A stretch of DNA of 64,000 nucleotides from JAFLBI01 sp964616465 (GCA_964616465.1 CAZTTO010000002.1:124001-188000); one strand, 5' to 3'; shown: positions 26,926 to 35,730, numbered from the stretch's first letter. Numbers and translations: made by a program. Notes: generated by a model not told the origin, from the letters alone.

Positions 26926-27546
26926 ATGTTAATTGCAGCTAGAGGAAACGAAACACATAAAATTGCTTGGCAGAAAAAAACAGTTCCGGCATCAGTTGAA
27001 GTTATTTGGAATCCTAATCCAAGTGTTTCTGCTGATGCATACTTTGATTTTTTGTGGGAGACGGAAGGCGCTTACTTTCAGCCTACAAACCAAACACCTG
27101 TATTTGTGCATGCTGTACTTGAAACTACAGCAAGTATGCAAGCTAACTTTATAAGATTTTGTGCTTGGCCAGGATTTTTTGAAAGATCACTGCTAGAAAT
27201 TGCAGCAAAAAATGACAGACTTTCTAATGAAGGCGAACTCATTTTAGAAGCACTTAGTTGGGATTTTCAACTGGTGCCAGATCAAATAGGATTCGTTAGT
27301 CCACGTGTTATCAGCATGATTATCAATGAAGCATACTTTGCGTTGGGAGAAAAAGTAAGCAGTAAAGAAGAAATTGATATTGCCATGCAATTAGGAACGA
27401 ATTACCCAAAAGGACCCTTTGAATGGGCTGCCGAAATTGGTCTTTTACAGATTTACCAACTCCTACAACATTTATGGAAAGCCGAAGGAGAAAGGTATGC
27501 GCCTGCTCAAATGTTGGTCGATGAAGTTAAAAGTCTTACTTCATGA
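26926..27546 (+). CDS. 3-hydroxyacyl-CoA dehydrogenase-like protein lacking a canonical NAD site
   Basis: 206 aa from the ATG at 26926, placed by the -7 box. The C-terminal 80 residues match the 3HCDH C-terminal domain: SPRVISMIINEAYFALGE, IDIAMQLGTNYPKGPFEWA. The N-terminal part (about 1-115) has no GxGxxG motif and looks like a shortened or eroded Rossmann domain (FVHAVLETTA, FIRFCAWPGFFERS, the latter near the 'NRF' loop of true enzymes). It therefore probably does not act as an ordinary dehydrogenase. Its stop overlaps the tsaB start (ATGA), so both are co-translated; the significance of that is unknown. Confidence 0.72.
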   Translation: MLIAARGNETHKIAWQKKTVPASVEVIWNPNPSVSADAYFDFLWETEGAYFQPTNQTPVFVHAVLETTASMQANFIRFCAWPGFFERSLLEIAAKNDRLSNEGELILEALSWDFQLVPDQIGFVSPRVISMIINEAYFALGEKVSSKEEIDIAMQLGTNYPKGPFEWAAEIGLLQIYQLLQHLWKAEGERYAPAQMLVDEVKSLTS

Positions 27547-28226
27547 GCGATCTTCAATTGTTACATATAGATACATCCACCGACCTAGGATCTGTTGCTT
27601 TTAGCAAGGGCAATTCAATCATTGACTGTATCACCAATCCTCAACCAAAAGATCATGGAAGTTTTTTGCAGCCAGCTATTCAAAAGCTTATGCAAACATG
27701 CAACTTTACTGGAAATCAACTAGATGCAATTGTTGTTGCAGAAGGACCAGGTAGCTATACCGGCTTACGTGTAGCAATGGCATCTGCCAAGGGATTAGCA
27801 TTTGCTTGGGGCAAACCCTTGATTACTGTTTCTACTTTGGGCTTAATGACACAGGCTGCAATTCGACAAAATGCCAATTTCAACTATTGGATACCCATGA
27901 TTGATGCGAGAAGAATGGAAGTTTTTACAGCCGTTTTTGATGCCACTGGTCACGAAGTACTTTCATCTAACGCATTGATTTTAAATGAGTCAAGTTATAT
28001 CGAATGGTTGCAGAGAGGCTCTTGTTGTTTTTTTGGCTCAGGTAGTTCTAAATGGAAATCGATTTGCAAGGATAAAAACGCAGCATTTATTGATGTTTCT
28101 TTTAATGCTGGCGATATGTTGAATATTGCTTTGTATAAGTGGGAGAAGAAGCTTTTTAGTAAGCTTGAATCTGTTGTGCCCAATTATGGGAAAGAATTTT
28201 ATAGTACTGCTCAAAAGCCGAAATAA
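27543..28226 (+). CDS. tsaB: tRNA threonylcarbamoyladenosine biosynthesis protein TsaB
   Basis: 227 aa. It has the ASKHA-fold motifs of TsaB: LLHIDTSTDLGSVAF at the start, HGSFLQPAIQKL, VVAEGPGSYTGLRVAMASAKGLA and PMIDARRMEVF. TsaB is the inactive paralogue that scaffolds TsaD and TsaE for t6A modification of tRNA. Length is usual. The 4-base overlap with the upstream HCDH-like gene suggests that the two are translated from one message. Confidence 0.95.
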   Translation: MSDLQLLHIDTSTDLGSVAFSKGNSIIDCITNPQPKDHGSFLQPAIQKLMQTCNFTGNQLDAIVVAEGPGSYTGLRVAMASAKGLAFAWGKPLITVSTLGLMTQAAIRQNANFNYWIPMIDARRMEVFTAVFDATGHEVLSSNALILNESSYIEWLQRGSCCFFGSGSSKWKSICKDKNAAFIDVSFNAGDMLNIALYKWEKKLFSKLESVVPNYGKEFYSTAQKPK

Positions 28227-28240
28227 TCAATAGTTACAAG

Positions 28241-28248
28241 TAATTTTG
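28241..28248 (+). promoter_or_regulatory. Bacteroidota -7 box (TAATTTTG)
   Basis: TAnnTTTG match 38 bases before the ATG of the ArsR-type regulator gene. Confidence 0.45.
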
Positions 28249-28285
28249 CGTAACTTTAACGACTCATTCATTTTCGCCCCCCAAA

Positions 28286-28633
28286 ATGAACAACATGACA
28301 CAGGCTTTGACCCATTCCATACAACTGACAGGACAAGGTGAAAGTATAAAGGTCGACTTTTTGCACACGAAAAAAGCCTCACTGATACTACGCGCTATTA
28401 ACCATCCATTGCGACAGCAAATGATTAAGCTATTGGATGAACACAGTAAAATGACTGTTACTGAAATCTACATCAAACTAAGATTAGAGCAATCGGTAGC
28501 TTCTCAGCATTTAGCAATTTTACGCAGAGCAGGCATTGTACAAACTTCAAGAGATGGAAAATTTATTTTCTATGGCTTAAGCTATCCACGTTTGCGCGAA
28601 ATAATAACATTCATTGAGCAGCTTGTCTCCTAA
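28286..28633 (+). CDS. ArsR-family winged-helix regulator without cysteines
   Basis: 115 aa. Winged helix-turn-helix: AINHPLRQQMIKLLDEH, MTVTEIYIKLRLEQSVASQHLAILRRAGIV (recognition helix) and the RDGKFIFYGLS wing. It lacks the ELCVCD metal motif and in fact contains no cysteine, so it cannot use a thiol switch. It lies upstream of the persulfide dioxygenase-rhodanese gene with its own -7 box, and that gene has a separate one. By analogy with BigR/SqrR it may regulate that gene, but those sensors depend on Cys, so its signal must differ. Confidence 0.87.
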   Translation: MNNMTQALTHSIQLTGQGESIKVDFLHTKKASLILRAINHPLRQQMIKLLDEHSKMTVTEIYIKLRLEQSVASQHLAILRRAGIVQTSRDGKFIFYGLSYPRLREIITFIEQLVS

Positions 28634-28677
28634 GTCTTTTTTACCAGTTCCATAACTACTCCCCGTTAGGAGCTTTG

Positions 28678-28685
28678 TATATTTG
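28678..28685 (+). promoter_or_regulatory. Bacteroidota -7 box (TATATTTG)
   Basis: TAnnTTTG match 15 bases before the ATG at 28701. It also argues against the TTG at 28683, which lies inside the box. Confidence 0.5.
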
Positions 28686-28700
28686 CACAAATTTCCATTC

Positions 28701-30110
28701 ATGCATATACAACAATTGTATACCAGCTGTTTAAGTGAAGCTGCTTATTATATTGAAAGCAATGGTGTTGCTGCCATTATAGATCCTCTTCGCGATATTG
28801 ATGCATACCTTTCTCTTGCATCACAAAGAAATGCTCGCATTGAATATATTTTTGAAACACATTTTCATGCCGACTTCGTAAGTGGTCACCTAGACTTAGC
28901 CGCTGCAACAGGTGCACCAATTGTATACGGACCAAATACAGTTACTTCATTTCCAATTCATTTAGCAAAAGATGGTGAAGTGTTTCAATTAGGCGATATC
29001 ACAATTACGGTATTGCATACACCAGGTCATACATTAGAAAGTACTTGCTACCTGCTAAAAGATAAAAATGGAAAAGAACATGCGTTATTCACTGGAGATA
29101 CATTATTTATTGGAGATGTTGGTAGACCCGACCTAGCACAAAAAGGAGCTGAAATTACCATGCAGGATTTAGCAGGCATGATGTATGAAAGTCTTCATGA
29201 AAAAATTATGCCTTTGTCAGATGATGTTTTAATCTATCCAGCACACGGAGCAGGAAGCAGTTGCGGAAAAAATTTAGGCCCTGAAACGTTTTCAACTTTG
29301 GGAGATCAAAAAAAGAACAACTATGCCTTACAAGCTTCTTCAAAAGAAGCATTCATTGAAGCAGTAACAGAAGGACTAGCTGCGCCTCCTCCCTATTTCC
29401 CAATTAATGCACAAATCAATAAAGGCGGATATGATTCTTTAGAAAACTTGCTTCAGCAAGGACTTCAACCGCTTTCTCCAAAAGAAGTGCTAGCATTAAA
29501 AGATTCAACCATTTTATTAGATACACGACACGCAACAGTATTTACACAAGGATTTGTTCCAGGAAGTATTTCTATTGGATTGGAAGGAAGATTTGCAGAA
29601 TGGGCAGGCAGCTTGCTTTCTTTTGATGAACCAATAGTAGTGATTGCGGAACCAGGAAAAGAAAAAGAATCTTTTGTACGATTAGCAAGAGTTGGTTTTA
29701 GCAAGTTCAAAGGTTTCTTGAAAGGCGGATTTGAAGCTTGGCAAGAAGCTGGTTTACCAATTGATATGGTAATAGATGTTGAAGCCGATGAGTTGGCGAT
29801 GGATATACCACACGATCCCAAATTGTTGATTCTAGATGTGAGAAAGCCCAATGAATTTCAAGCAGGACATATTGAAGGTGCAGAGCATTTGCCTTTAGCA
29901 GATATGACTGATCTTGGCAAACTTGGCATGATTGAAGATGACAACAACGTATATGTTCATTGCGCTGGTGGCTATAGAAGTGTAATAGCTGCTTCCATCT
30001 TGAAAAAACAAGGATTCCACAATCTACGCAATGTTTTAGGAGGATGGAATGCCATCCAATCCTTTAAAGATAAATTCACATTTGAAGTAGAAGAAGTAAA
30101 AGCTTCCTAA
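28701..30110 (+). CDS. Persulfide dioxygenase-like metallo-beta-lactamase fused to two rhodanese domains
   Basis: 469 aa from the ATG at 28701. Residues 1 to about 240 are an ETHE1-like MBL-fold domain with the metal site THFHADFVSGH (about 54-64), HTPGHT and FTGDTLFIGDVGRPDL. ETHE1 enzymes oxidise glutathione persulfide to sulfite with non-haem iron. A first rhodanese domain (about 265-355) has IVVIAEPGKE where the active-site Cys loop should be, so it is inactive. The second (about 365-460) has an intact CAGGYRS loop. Such fusions handle sulfane sulfur in H2S oxidation. The adjacent ArsR-type gene is the likely regulator. Confidence 0.92.
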   Translation: MHIQQLYTSCLSEAAYYIESNGVAAIIDPLRDIDAYLSLASQRNARIEYIFETHFHADFVSGHLDLAAATGAPIVYGPNTVTSFPIHLAKDGEVFQLGDITITVLHTPGHTLESTCYLLKDKNGKEHALFTGDTLFIGDVGRPDLAQKGAEITMQDLAGMMYESLHEKIMPLSDDVLIYPAHGAGSSCGKNLGPETFSTLGDQKKNNYALQASSKEAFIEAVTEGLAAPPPYFPINAQINKGGYDSLENLLQQGLQPLSPKEVLALKDSTILLDTRHATVFTQGFVPGSISIGLEGRFAEWAGSLLSFDEPIVVIAEPGKEKESFVRLARVGFSKFKGFLKGGFEAWQEAGLPIDMVIDVEADELAMDIPHDPKLLILDVRKPNEFQAGHIEGAEHLPLADMTDLGKLGMIEDDNNVYVHCAGGYRSVIAASILKKQGFHNLRNVLGGWNAIQSFKDKFTFEVEEVKAS

Positions 30111-30116
30111 TCAATC

Positions 30117-30854
30117 TTACAAAACTTGACTCAACACATACAGTGTTTTCAATGTGCCAAAGTCTTGAATATGCAACGCCATGTACTGTTGTAAATGATG
30201 CAGCAGTACTTGTCGCGTGTTTCTTTGCAATGCAACCTGATCTAAGCTTTCATAAAATGCAACATCACGAATTGCACAAAGTTGTTTAGCCGGTTCGCCA
30301 TCTAAATAAAACGGATGCGATGGAATTGTGTGTAAAAAGCTGCCTTCTTTTAAATCTAACACGGGAGTTTCTCTGCTATAAGTTCCTTGAATTTGAAAAC
30401 CTAATTCACTGCTCAAGTGAAGAATAAAATAGATAGGCAAATTTGCAACAACACCCATGGTTGCTCGGTCGGCTTGCTTAAGCGACATCTCCATCAACTC
30501 ATACAATTCGGGATTGGCTTCGGGCTGACGAACACTGTGTAAAAGCACATCAATCATAAAAACGGCAACTGCATTTCTAACCACATCAAAGAAAAGTTGT
30601 TGGTGCATGGTATGCCATCCATATTCCTTCACCAATTGTAAAGATCTAGAGGGATTTTGGTACACCACCATTTCAAGTATAGCCCCTGGCTGAAAATACT
30701 GATTCACAACAGGCTTAACGGTTGACCCTTTTAAAGCTCCTTTGATTAAATAAGATTGCAAACCAAATAAGGAAGTATACGCTGTTACAACCACACTGGT
30801 TTCACCATACTTCACAGTTCTTAAGATAATGGCTCGTGTAGGCTGAGTAATCAT
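30117..30854 (-). CDS. recO: DNA repair protein RecO
   Basis: 245 aa. N-terminal OB fold (TRAIILRTVKYGETSVVVTAYTSLFGLQSYLIKGA, about 5-40) followed by a helical domain, the normal RecO layout. RecO helps RecR load RecA on SSB-coated gaps. The Cys4 zinc finger of some RecO proteins is not apparent, which is common in Bacteroidota. pheS precedes it by 12 bases on the same strand, so the two are likely co-transcribed. Confidence 0.92.
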   Translation of the reverse strand: MITQPTRAIILRTVKYGETSVVVTAYTSLFGLQSYLIKGALKGSTVKPVVNQYFQPGAILEMVVYQNPSRSLQLVKEYGWHTMHQQLFFDVVRNAVAVFMIDVLLHSVRQPEANPELYELMEMSLKQADRATMGVVANLPIYFILHLSSELGFQIQGTYSRETPVLDLKEGSFLHTIPSHPFYLDGEPAKQLCAIRDVAFYESLDQVALQRNTRQVLLHHLQQYMALHIQDFGTLKTLYVLSQVL

Positions 30855-30866
30855 ATCAGCCTATGT

Positions 30867-31895
30867 TTATAGAGCGCCTTTAAATTGATTCAAGAAACGA
30901 ACATCATTCTGCGAATAAAGTCGAAGGTCATTTACACGATATTTCAATTGACAAATTCGTTCTACTCCCATTCCAAACGCAAACCCAGTATACTTATTCG
31001 AATCAATGCCAAAATTTTCCAACACTTTTGGATGCACCATACCACTTCCTAAAATTTCAACCCAACCACTGTGCTTACAAACAGTACAACCATCGCCGCC
31101 GCAGATCAAACAACTGATATCCATTTCTGCGCTTGGTTCAGTAAAAGGAAAATAAGACGGCCTAAATCGAACTTTTGTTTCTTTTCCAAACATCTCTTGT
31201 ACAAAATAGTACAAGGTTTGCTTTAAGTCAGCAAAACTCACATGCTCATCAATATACAAACCCTCTACCTGATGAAAGAAACAATGTGCACGAGCGCTGA
31301 TGGTTTCATTTCTATACACCCTACCCGGGCAAATTACACGAATAGGAGGTTGTTGCGATTCCATAATACGCGCCTGAACACTACTGGTATGTGTGCGCAA
31401 TAACCATGAAGGATTTTGAGAAACGTAGAAAGTATCCTGCATATCGCGTGCGGGATGATCTTCCGGTAAATTCATTGCACCGAAATTGTGCCAGTCGTCT
31501 TCAATTTCTGGACCCTCAGCTAATGCAAATCCTAGTCGTTGAAAAATGGAAACTATTTGATTCCTAACCAAACTCAACGGGTGACGAGCACCTACAGGAA
31601 AGGCATCGCCCGGTAAAGAATAGTCTAACAAAGATTCATCTGCCGCATGTTGCTGAGTTGCAGCCTGCAATGCTTCGTAGCGTGCTTCAGCAAAAGCTTT
31701 AAACTCATTAAGTATTTGTCCAAATGCTTTCTTTTGCTCAATCGGCACCTGCTTCATTTCTCCCATTACTTGCTTAACAACTCCTTTGGTACCCAAGAAA
31801 CGAATACGAAAAACTTCTACGCCCGCAGCGTCTGTAGCTGTAAATGCGTTCATCTCTTCTTTATATGCCTCAATCTGTGCTAAAACTGATTCCAT
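30867..31895 (-). CDS. pheS: Phenylalanyl-tRNA synthetase alpha subunit
   Basis: 342 aa, standard length. Class II core with motif 2 (VYRNETISARAHCFFHQVEGL) and motif 3 (FGMGVERICQLKY), plus the tract DFPEPSAEMD-type FTEPSAEMDISC and a Cys-rich ICGGDGCTVCKHSGW insertion usual for the family. The N-terminal coiled coil (1-85) binds tRNA. It charges tRNA-Phe as an alpha2beta2 enzyme; pheT is not in this window. recO follows downstream. Confidence 0.97.
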   Translation of the reverse strand: MESVLAQIEAYKEEMNAFTATDAAGVEVFRIRFLGTKGVVKQVMGEMKQVPIEQKKAFGQILNEFKAFAEARYEALQAATQQHAADESLLDYSLPGDAFPVGARHPLSLVRNQIVSIFQRLGFALAEGPEIEDDWHNFGAMNLPEDHPARDMQDTFYVSQNPSWLLRTHTSSVQARIMESQQPPIRVICPGRVYRNETISARAHCFFHQVEGLYIDEHVSFADLKQTLYYFVQEMFGKETKVRFRPSYFPFTEPSAEMDISCLICGGDGCTVCKHSGWVEILGSGMVHPKVLENFGIDSNKYTGFAFGMGVERICQLKYRVNDLRLYSQNDVRFLNQFKGAL

Positions 31896-31939
31896 GCGGC
31901 GAAGATACTTGTTCTATTGACTTTTGCCTAAGTCGACCA

Positions 31940-32770
31940 TTATTTCTGCTCCTTTAATTCAGCGAGCATTTTTTGTCCCTCTGCATCATTCACCTTCAAA
32001 AAAACAACTTGCACACGCAATCCCTTATCAGGAATAAAATAGACTTTAAGATAATAGGTCTTTCCAGGCTCTAATACATAACTATGCGAAACGGTTCTTT
32101 CTTTTAGTGTCTTTCCATCGACCTGACTAGCAAAAAAATGCTCACCAGCGGGCAATTCCTGCAAAACATACCGTTTGTTAGACAGCATAGAAACGAACTT
32201 AGTATTGACAAACAGCGTGAAAGGATTGGCAGATCCTCCAAAACCTGTTGAGCGCAAAAAATACACTTTGGCAGTTCCGGCAGATGAGGCTGTATTTCCC
32301 GTTTCCTTTACTGGCCCATCCCTATTAGCCGACTGCGATTCTTCATTTTTTACAGTAACCGTTGTGTTGGTTGAAGTGGAAGGCTTTTGAACAAAGGCAG
32401 CCCAGTCTGCTTCAGAAGAGGGATAACGACTGTATTTTTCCTTTAGTTTTTGAACTTGAGGTAAGCGATCGTCATCCTTACAATGTTGCTCAAAAATGTT
32501 AAACTGATCCCTCAGTTGTTGCCACAACTTCCAGGATGCCTGCTGGTCGATTTGCTTATCAAAAATTTGGATTTTCATCCAAACAGCGGTTGGCTGGGGC
32601 TTTGTGAAGAATTTCTCAGCTTCTTTAATATGCTCTAATGCTTCGTCCCATTTAGAGGCTTTCATGCTCATTTCTGCATCTTGCAGCTTCAACTTTCCTA
32701 AAATTTCCTGCGAAAAAACAGACTGAGTAATCAGTAAAAACACACTGCACAGCAAAATGAGGGGTTTCAT
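31940..32770 (-). CDS. Exported protein with C-terminal DUF2846-like domain
   Basis: 276 aa. The signal peptide MKPLILLCSVFLLITQSVFSQE is followed by a helical region (about 25-130) with Trp/Lys-rich TPR-like pairs. A Ser/Thr-rich linker leads to a C-terminal domain (about 168-270) with KVYFLRSTGFGG, FTLFVNTKFVSML, YVLQELPAGEHFF and LEPGKTYYLKVYF. This is the DUF2846-type pattern shared weakly with the gene at 6198. Function is unknown; probably periplasmic. It lies 44 bases from pheS on the same strand. Confidence 0.75.
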   Translation of the reverse strand: MKPLILLCSVFLLITQSVFSQEILGKLKLQDAEMSMKASKWDEALEHIKEAEKFFTKPQPTAVWMKIQIFDKQIDQQASWKLWQQLRDQFNIFEQHCKDDDRLPQVQKLKEKYSRYPSSEADWAAFVQKPSTSTNTTVTVKNEESQSANRDGPVKETGNTASSAGTAKVYFLRSTGFGGSANPFTLFVNTKFVSMLSNKRYVLQELPAGEHFFASQVDGKTLKERTVSHSYVLEPGKTYYLKVYFIPDKGLRVQVVFLKVNDAEGQKMLAELKEQK

Positions 32771-32851
32771 GCGGTTTAAAGTTGGTATAATTAAGAGAAT
32801 AGCACCAAGTTAAGGTTTTCATAGAAAATACGAAAACACCTGTCTTTTCCC

Positions 32852-32859
32852 TACATTTG
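32852..32859 (+). promoter_or_regulatory. Bacteroidota -7 box (TACATTTG)
   Basis: TAnnTTTG match 17 bases before the ATG at 32876 of the DUF4290 gene. Confidence 0.5.
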
Positions 32860-32875
32860 TTCTTTCTGCAATACA

Positions 32876-33610
32876 ATGATGGAATACAATACAGCCAGGA
32901 ATCATCTGGTGATTCGTGAGTATGGCCGCTATATACAACGAATGGTAGAATACCTACTCACAATTGAAGATAGAGCCAAAAGACAGCAACAAGCCGAAAT
33001 GGTGGTTGAACTGATGGGATTTTTTAACCCACAGTTAAAGACTATTGAGGACTATAAACACAAACTTTGGGATCATTTATTTGTCATCAGCAATTTTGAG
33101 CTAGATGTAGATAGTCCATATCCTAAGCCAGAGCGTGAAGTATATCAGGCCAAGCCTGAGCCATTGCCTTATCCAAAAAGACATCCGAAGTATTCACACT
33201 TAGGTAAGAATTTGGAATTAGTAATTAATCGTGCTATGGAAGAAGCTGATCCAGAGAAAAAAGCTGGATTTGCGCATGCTATTGCATACTACATGAAATT
33301 GTCGTACAGCACTTGGCACAAAGATTTGGTACACGACGATTCTATTCGTGCTGAGTTGGATAACATCACAGGTGGTGTACTTGAGTTCAGCAACACGCCA
33401 TACATAAAGCATCGTGCAACGGCTGCTTTCGAACAAGACGAATATGGACGCGCGCCAAGAAGACATCAAGGCTTTGGCAATCGTGGTGGAGGGAATAACC
33501 GAAATAATAACAATCGTGGTGGAGGGAATAACCGAAACAACCGCGATAACAGAAATGGAAATGTTGGTGGCCGCGATAACCGAAATAGAAATTTCAAAAA
33601 AAGGTTTTAA
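32876..33610 (+). CDS. DUF4290 family protein with RGG/N-rich tail
   Basis: 244 aa (ATG at 32876 or 32879). The N-terminal domain (1 to about 190) matches the Bacteroidota-specific DUF4290 family: YNTARNHLVIREYGRYIQRM, MGFFNPQLKTIEDYKHKLWDHLF, and YMKLSYSTWHKDLVHDD. From about 195 the tail is low-complexity Gly/Asn/Arg (GNRGGGNNRNN units) ending in KKRF. RGG-type tails often bind RNA, but no function is established. The tail is encoded partly by a 33-base tandem repeat. Confidence 0.87.
   Translation: MMEYNTARNHLVIREYGRYIQRMVEYLLTIEDRAKRQQQAEMVVELMGFFNPQLKTIEDYKHKLWDHLFVISNFELDVDSPYPKPEREVYQAKPEPLPYPKRHPKYSHLGKNLELVINRAMEEADPEKKAGFAHAIAYYMKLSYSTWHKDLVHDDSIRAELDNITGGVLEFSNTPYIKHRATAAFEQDEYGRAPRRHQGFGNRGGGNNRNNNNRGGGNNRNNRDNRNGNVGGRDNRNRNFKKRF
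33478..33543 (+). repeat. 33-base tandem repeat in the DUF4290 tail
   Basis: Two near-identical copies (33478-33510 and 33511-33543) start CAATCGTGGTGGAGGGAAT and encode NRGGGNNRNNN. They are in frame, so copy number can vary without breaking the gene. Confidence 0.8.
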
Positions 33611-33794
33611 TAGATCAATCGAAACATTGATTTAGAAATTTATAAGGACAGTATTGCTTCGTAGGCGGTATGCATCACCATATTAAAGTGGATTTTAATT
33701 TTCCTCACATTAAGTGTATATGTTACATTGAATAATTGATCAGTTTATTGCACTCAATGTCATTTTGGAGTAGATTAAATTATTCTAATAACAA

Positions 33795-33862
33795 AAACTC
33801 CAAACCCCCTATCAGTATCTGTTAAAAGTTTTAACCCTGCTCGATTGGCTGAAACTCAAACC
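33795..33862. repeat. Terminal partial copy of the module junction repeat
   Basis: About 68 bases match the right part of the junction repeats at 34786, 36702 and 37812 (CTCCAAACCCCCTATCAG to the end of the immunity gene). It marks the downstream end of the toxin-tip/immunity array. Confidence 0.75.
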
Positions 33863-34481
33863 CCGTAAAACCCTCTTTAACAATTTCCTCTTTCAAAGCC
33901 TCCGAAATATGATAAAATCCACCGTAAACATCTTTTATAATCAGAATATTTTCAGTAGTCTCTTTACTTATAACTGGCCTTGTTATAAAAAGATGATATG
34001 GCCATTCAAGATTTTTTGAATAATTTAAATACTCCTCAAAAGATTTAAAAGTAACATCTAGTACTTTTGTTAGATTTTGTTGTACCTCAAATCCACTTTT
34101 TTGATAATTTAATTTTTCATTATCAAATTTTATAATATTTGTCAGCCAATAAGCATCTATATATTTTTTTTTGTAATAAAGACTTATTGGTAAAAATTGA
34201 ATATTTCCATGAGAGTATTTTTCTAAAATTAATTTTAATCTATTGCTAATTGTCAATCTGTGACTACTCCCGTTAAAACTTGCTTTCATTAGATCCAAAA
34301 GTCTAGCATTAGACTTTATTTTGGGATTAGGTAGTATAACATAATCAGGTACTTCTGTAAAATGCCACTGTCCAATATACAAGGGATCCCAAATATTGAT
34401 AGGGTATATTGCTGTTTCGCAAGGATAAGAATCTACTCCAGTTACAGCTTTGTTCAGTGTAGGGTAAATTTTATAAAACAT
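33831..34481 (-). CDS. Imm11/DUF1629-like immunity protein (array copy 1)
   Basis: 216 aa. It resembles DUF1629 (Imm11) proteins of polymorphic toxin systems: SASFNGSSHRLTISNRLKLILEKY followed by YWLTNIIKFDNEKLNYQKS matches the family's 'S..L...L......Y.L.NI...D....S' core. No signal peptide, so it is cytosolic. It starts 1 base after the stop of the AHH tip at 34483, its presumed target. It is the most diverged of four paralogues in the N-terminal half, while its last residues (GFTGFEFQPIEQG) match the others. Last module of the array. Confidence 0.65.
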   Translation of the reverse strand: MFYKIYPTLNKAVTGVDSYPCETAIYPINIWDPLYIGQWHFTEVPDYVILPNPKIKSNARLLDLMKASFNGSSHRLTISNRLKLILEKYSHGNIQFLPISLYYKKKYIDAYWLTNIIKFDNEKLNYQKSGFEVQQNLTKVLDVTFKSFEEYLNYSKNLEWPYHLFITRPVISKETTENILIIKDVYGGFYHISEALKEEIVKEGFTGFEFQPIEQG

Positions 34482-34482
34482 T

Positions 34483-34788
34483 TTAAAAAGTTAGGTGATC
34501 AACATGAACGCCAGGATTTGCATCTATTGCCGCCTTTATTTTAGAAATTAATACATTGATTGCCTCTTTTGCTTTTACTGGATTCCATCCTCCATTTGGT
34601 ATAGGTAGAGAATTTAAATAATCCTCAATTTTATTAGCATATGCTGTATGATTACCAGTATTTAACGCACCTTCAATTGCTTTTCCATTAACTGATGCAT
34701 TATTGGGATTGAAACCAGCTCTAAATGCCATTTGCATAATTGGATGTTCTTGAACAAATTTATGGAAAGGAATTATATGGTGTCCCAC
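34483..34788 (-). CDS. Orphan AHH nuclease toxin tip (copy A)
   Basis: 101 codons from a GTG at 34788 immediately before GHHIIPF; no ATG or ribosome site is apparent, so it is probably a displaced C-terminal toxin domain, not an independent gene. GHHIIPFHKFVQEHP, GFNPNNAS and GNHTAYANKI match the AHH family of HNH/EndoVII nucleases (PF14412-like). The frame is open upstream for roughly 55 more codons into the preceding immunity gene. Both HH histidines are intact. The cognate immunity gene is 33831-34481. Confidence 0.7.
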   Translation of the reverse strand: MGHHIIPFHKFVQEHPIMQMAFRAGFNPNNASVNGKAIEGALNTGNHTAYANKIEDYLNSLPIPNGGWNPVKAKEAINVLISKIKAAIDANPGVHVDHLTF

Positions 34789-34962
34789 TTGTGATCCAAC
34801 GGCTCCGCATACTCTGCTAAATGTTGCTTGAATTAAAATCAGCCGCCATTGCTGTTTAAAATACCTAATTACAAGTACTCCAAACCCTCTATCAGTATCT
34901 GTTAGAAGTTTTAACCCTGCTCGATTGGCTGAAACTCAATACCCGTGCAGCCCGCTTCTTCT
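34786..34962. repeat. Module junction repeat, copy A
   Basis: About 175 bases shared with 36702-36880 and 37812-37995 with scattered substitutions. It spans the start of the tip, the linker and the 3' end of the upstream immunity gene, a substrate for recombination between modules. Confidence 0.85.
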
Positions 34963-35576
34963 ATTTCTTTTTTCAAATATTCTGAAACATAATACAAAAC
35001 TCCTCCTCCTTTAACATGGTCTATAACAACCAGATGTTTACTTATTGAAATATTAAACACTAATGAAGTAATCATAGGCGGCGGGTTATCAATAGTTGCA
35101 GATTTTATATCATTATAAAACTCCTTATTGCTTTCATAATATACTATTTTGTCTTCATTAGGGGTTTTACCATGTATCTTAATAACACTCTTTTTATAGT
35201 TCACACATTCTTCATTATCAAAAGCTAAGATATTTGTAATCCAATAGCCAGTTTTTTGTTTACCTCTAAATTGCAAGTTTATAGGGATATATTGTATTTT
35301 ATCATGATTGTATCTTTCGAAGATTGTTTTTAATTTGTTACTGATTGTAAGCCTGAAGCTGCTGCCAGTAAATGAAACAGACATCAAATCTGTCAACTTT
35401 GCCTTCGACTTAACTTTTGGAATTGGCATTGGAACATAGTCTGGTATTTCTTTGAAATTCCATTTCCAAATATGTAAAGGATCATCAAAATCAACGGGAT
35501 ATATAGCTGTTTCAGCTTGTGAGCTATCAATTCCAGTAATTTTTTCATCAAAAATTGGGTTAATTCTATAAAACAT
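34911..35576 (-). CDS. Imm11/DUF1629-like immunity protein (array copy 2)
   Basis: 221 aa. The N-terminal roughly 80 residues (AETAIYPVDFDDPLHIWKW...KLTDLMSVSFTGSS) are nearly identical to copies at 35731 and 36828. The centre (about 110-185) diverges strongly, and the C-terminus (GCTGIEFQPIEQG) is again shared. YWITNILAFDNEECVNYKKS carries the DUF1629-like core. No toxin tip directly precedes it: only a scar of a tip 3' end remains in 35577-35620. It is therefore an orphan immunity gene. Confidence 0.7.
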   Translation of the reverse strand: MFYRINPIFDEKITGIDSSQAETAIYPVDFDDPLHIWKWNFKEIPDYVPMPIPKVKSKAKLTDLMSVSFTGSSFRLTISNKLKTIFERYNHDKIQYIPINLQFRGKQKTGYWITNILAFDNEECVNYKKSVIKIHGKTPNEDKIVYYESNKEFYNDIKSATIDNPPPMITSLVFNISISKHLVVIDHVKGGGVLYYVSEYLKKEIEEAGCTGIEFQPIEQG

Positions 35577-35730
35577 TTTTAAAATATTAAGTGACTACAT
35601 GTAATACATATGAACCACAACTGCCCCATTAAAGCTGCATATCAAGTCCGTTACTTTTTGTTTTTTCTATATAATTTGTTTTCAAAGCTGAAACAAAAAG
35701 TCATTGTTTGTATTTAACAGTCTTAGAAAA
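35577..35730 (-). pseudogene. Scar of a lost toxin tip between immunity genes
   Basis: The right part (35577-35612) still resembles the 3' end of the AHH tips: TTTTTAAAATATTAAG then TGACTACATGTAATACA, against TAGTCTACATGTACACC in copy B. The remaining roughly 115 bases match nothing else in the array. It looks like an AHH tip removed by deletion. Confidence 0.5.
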
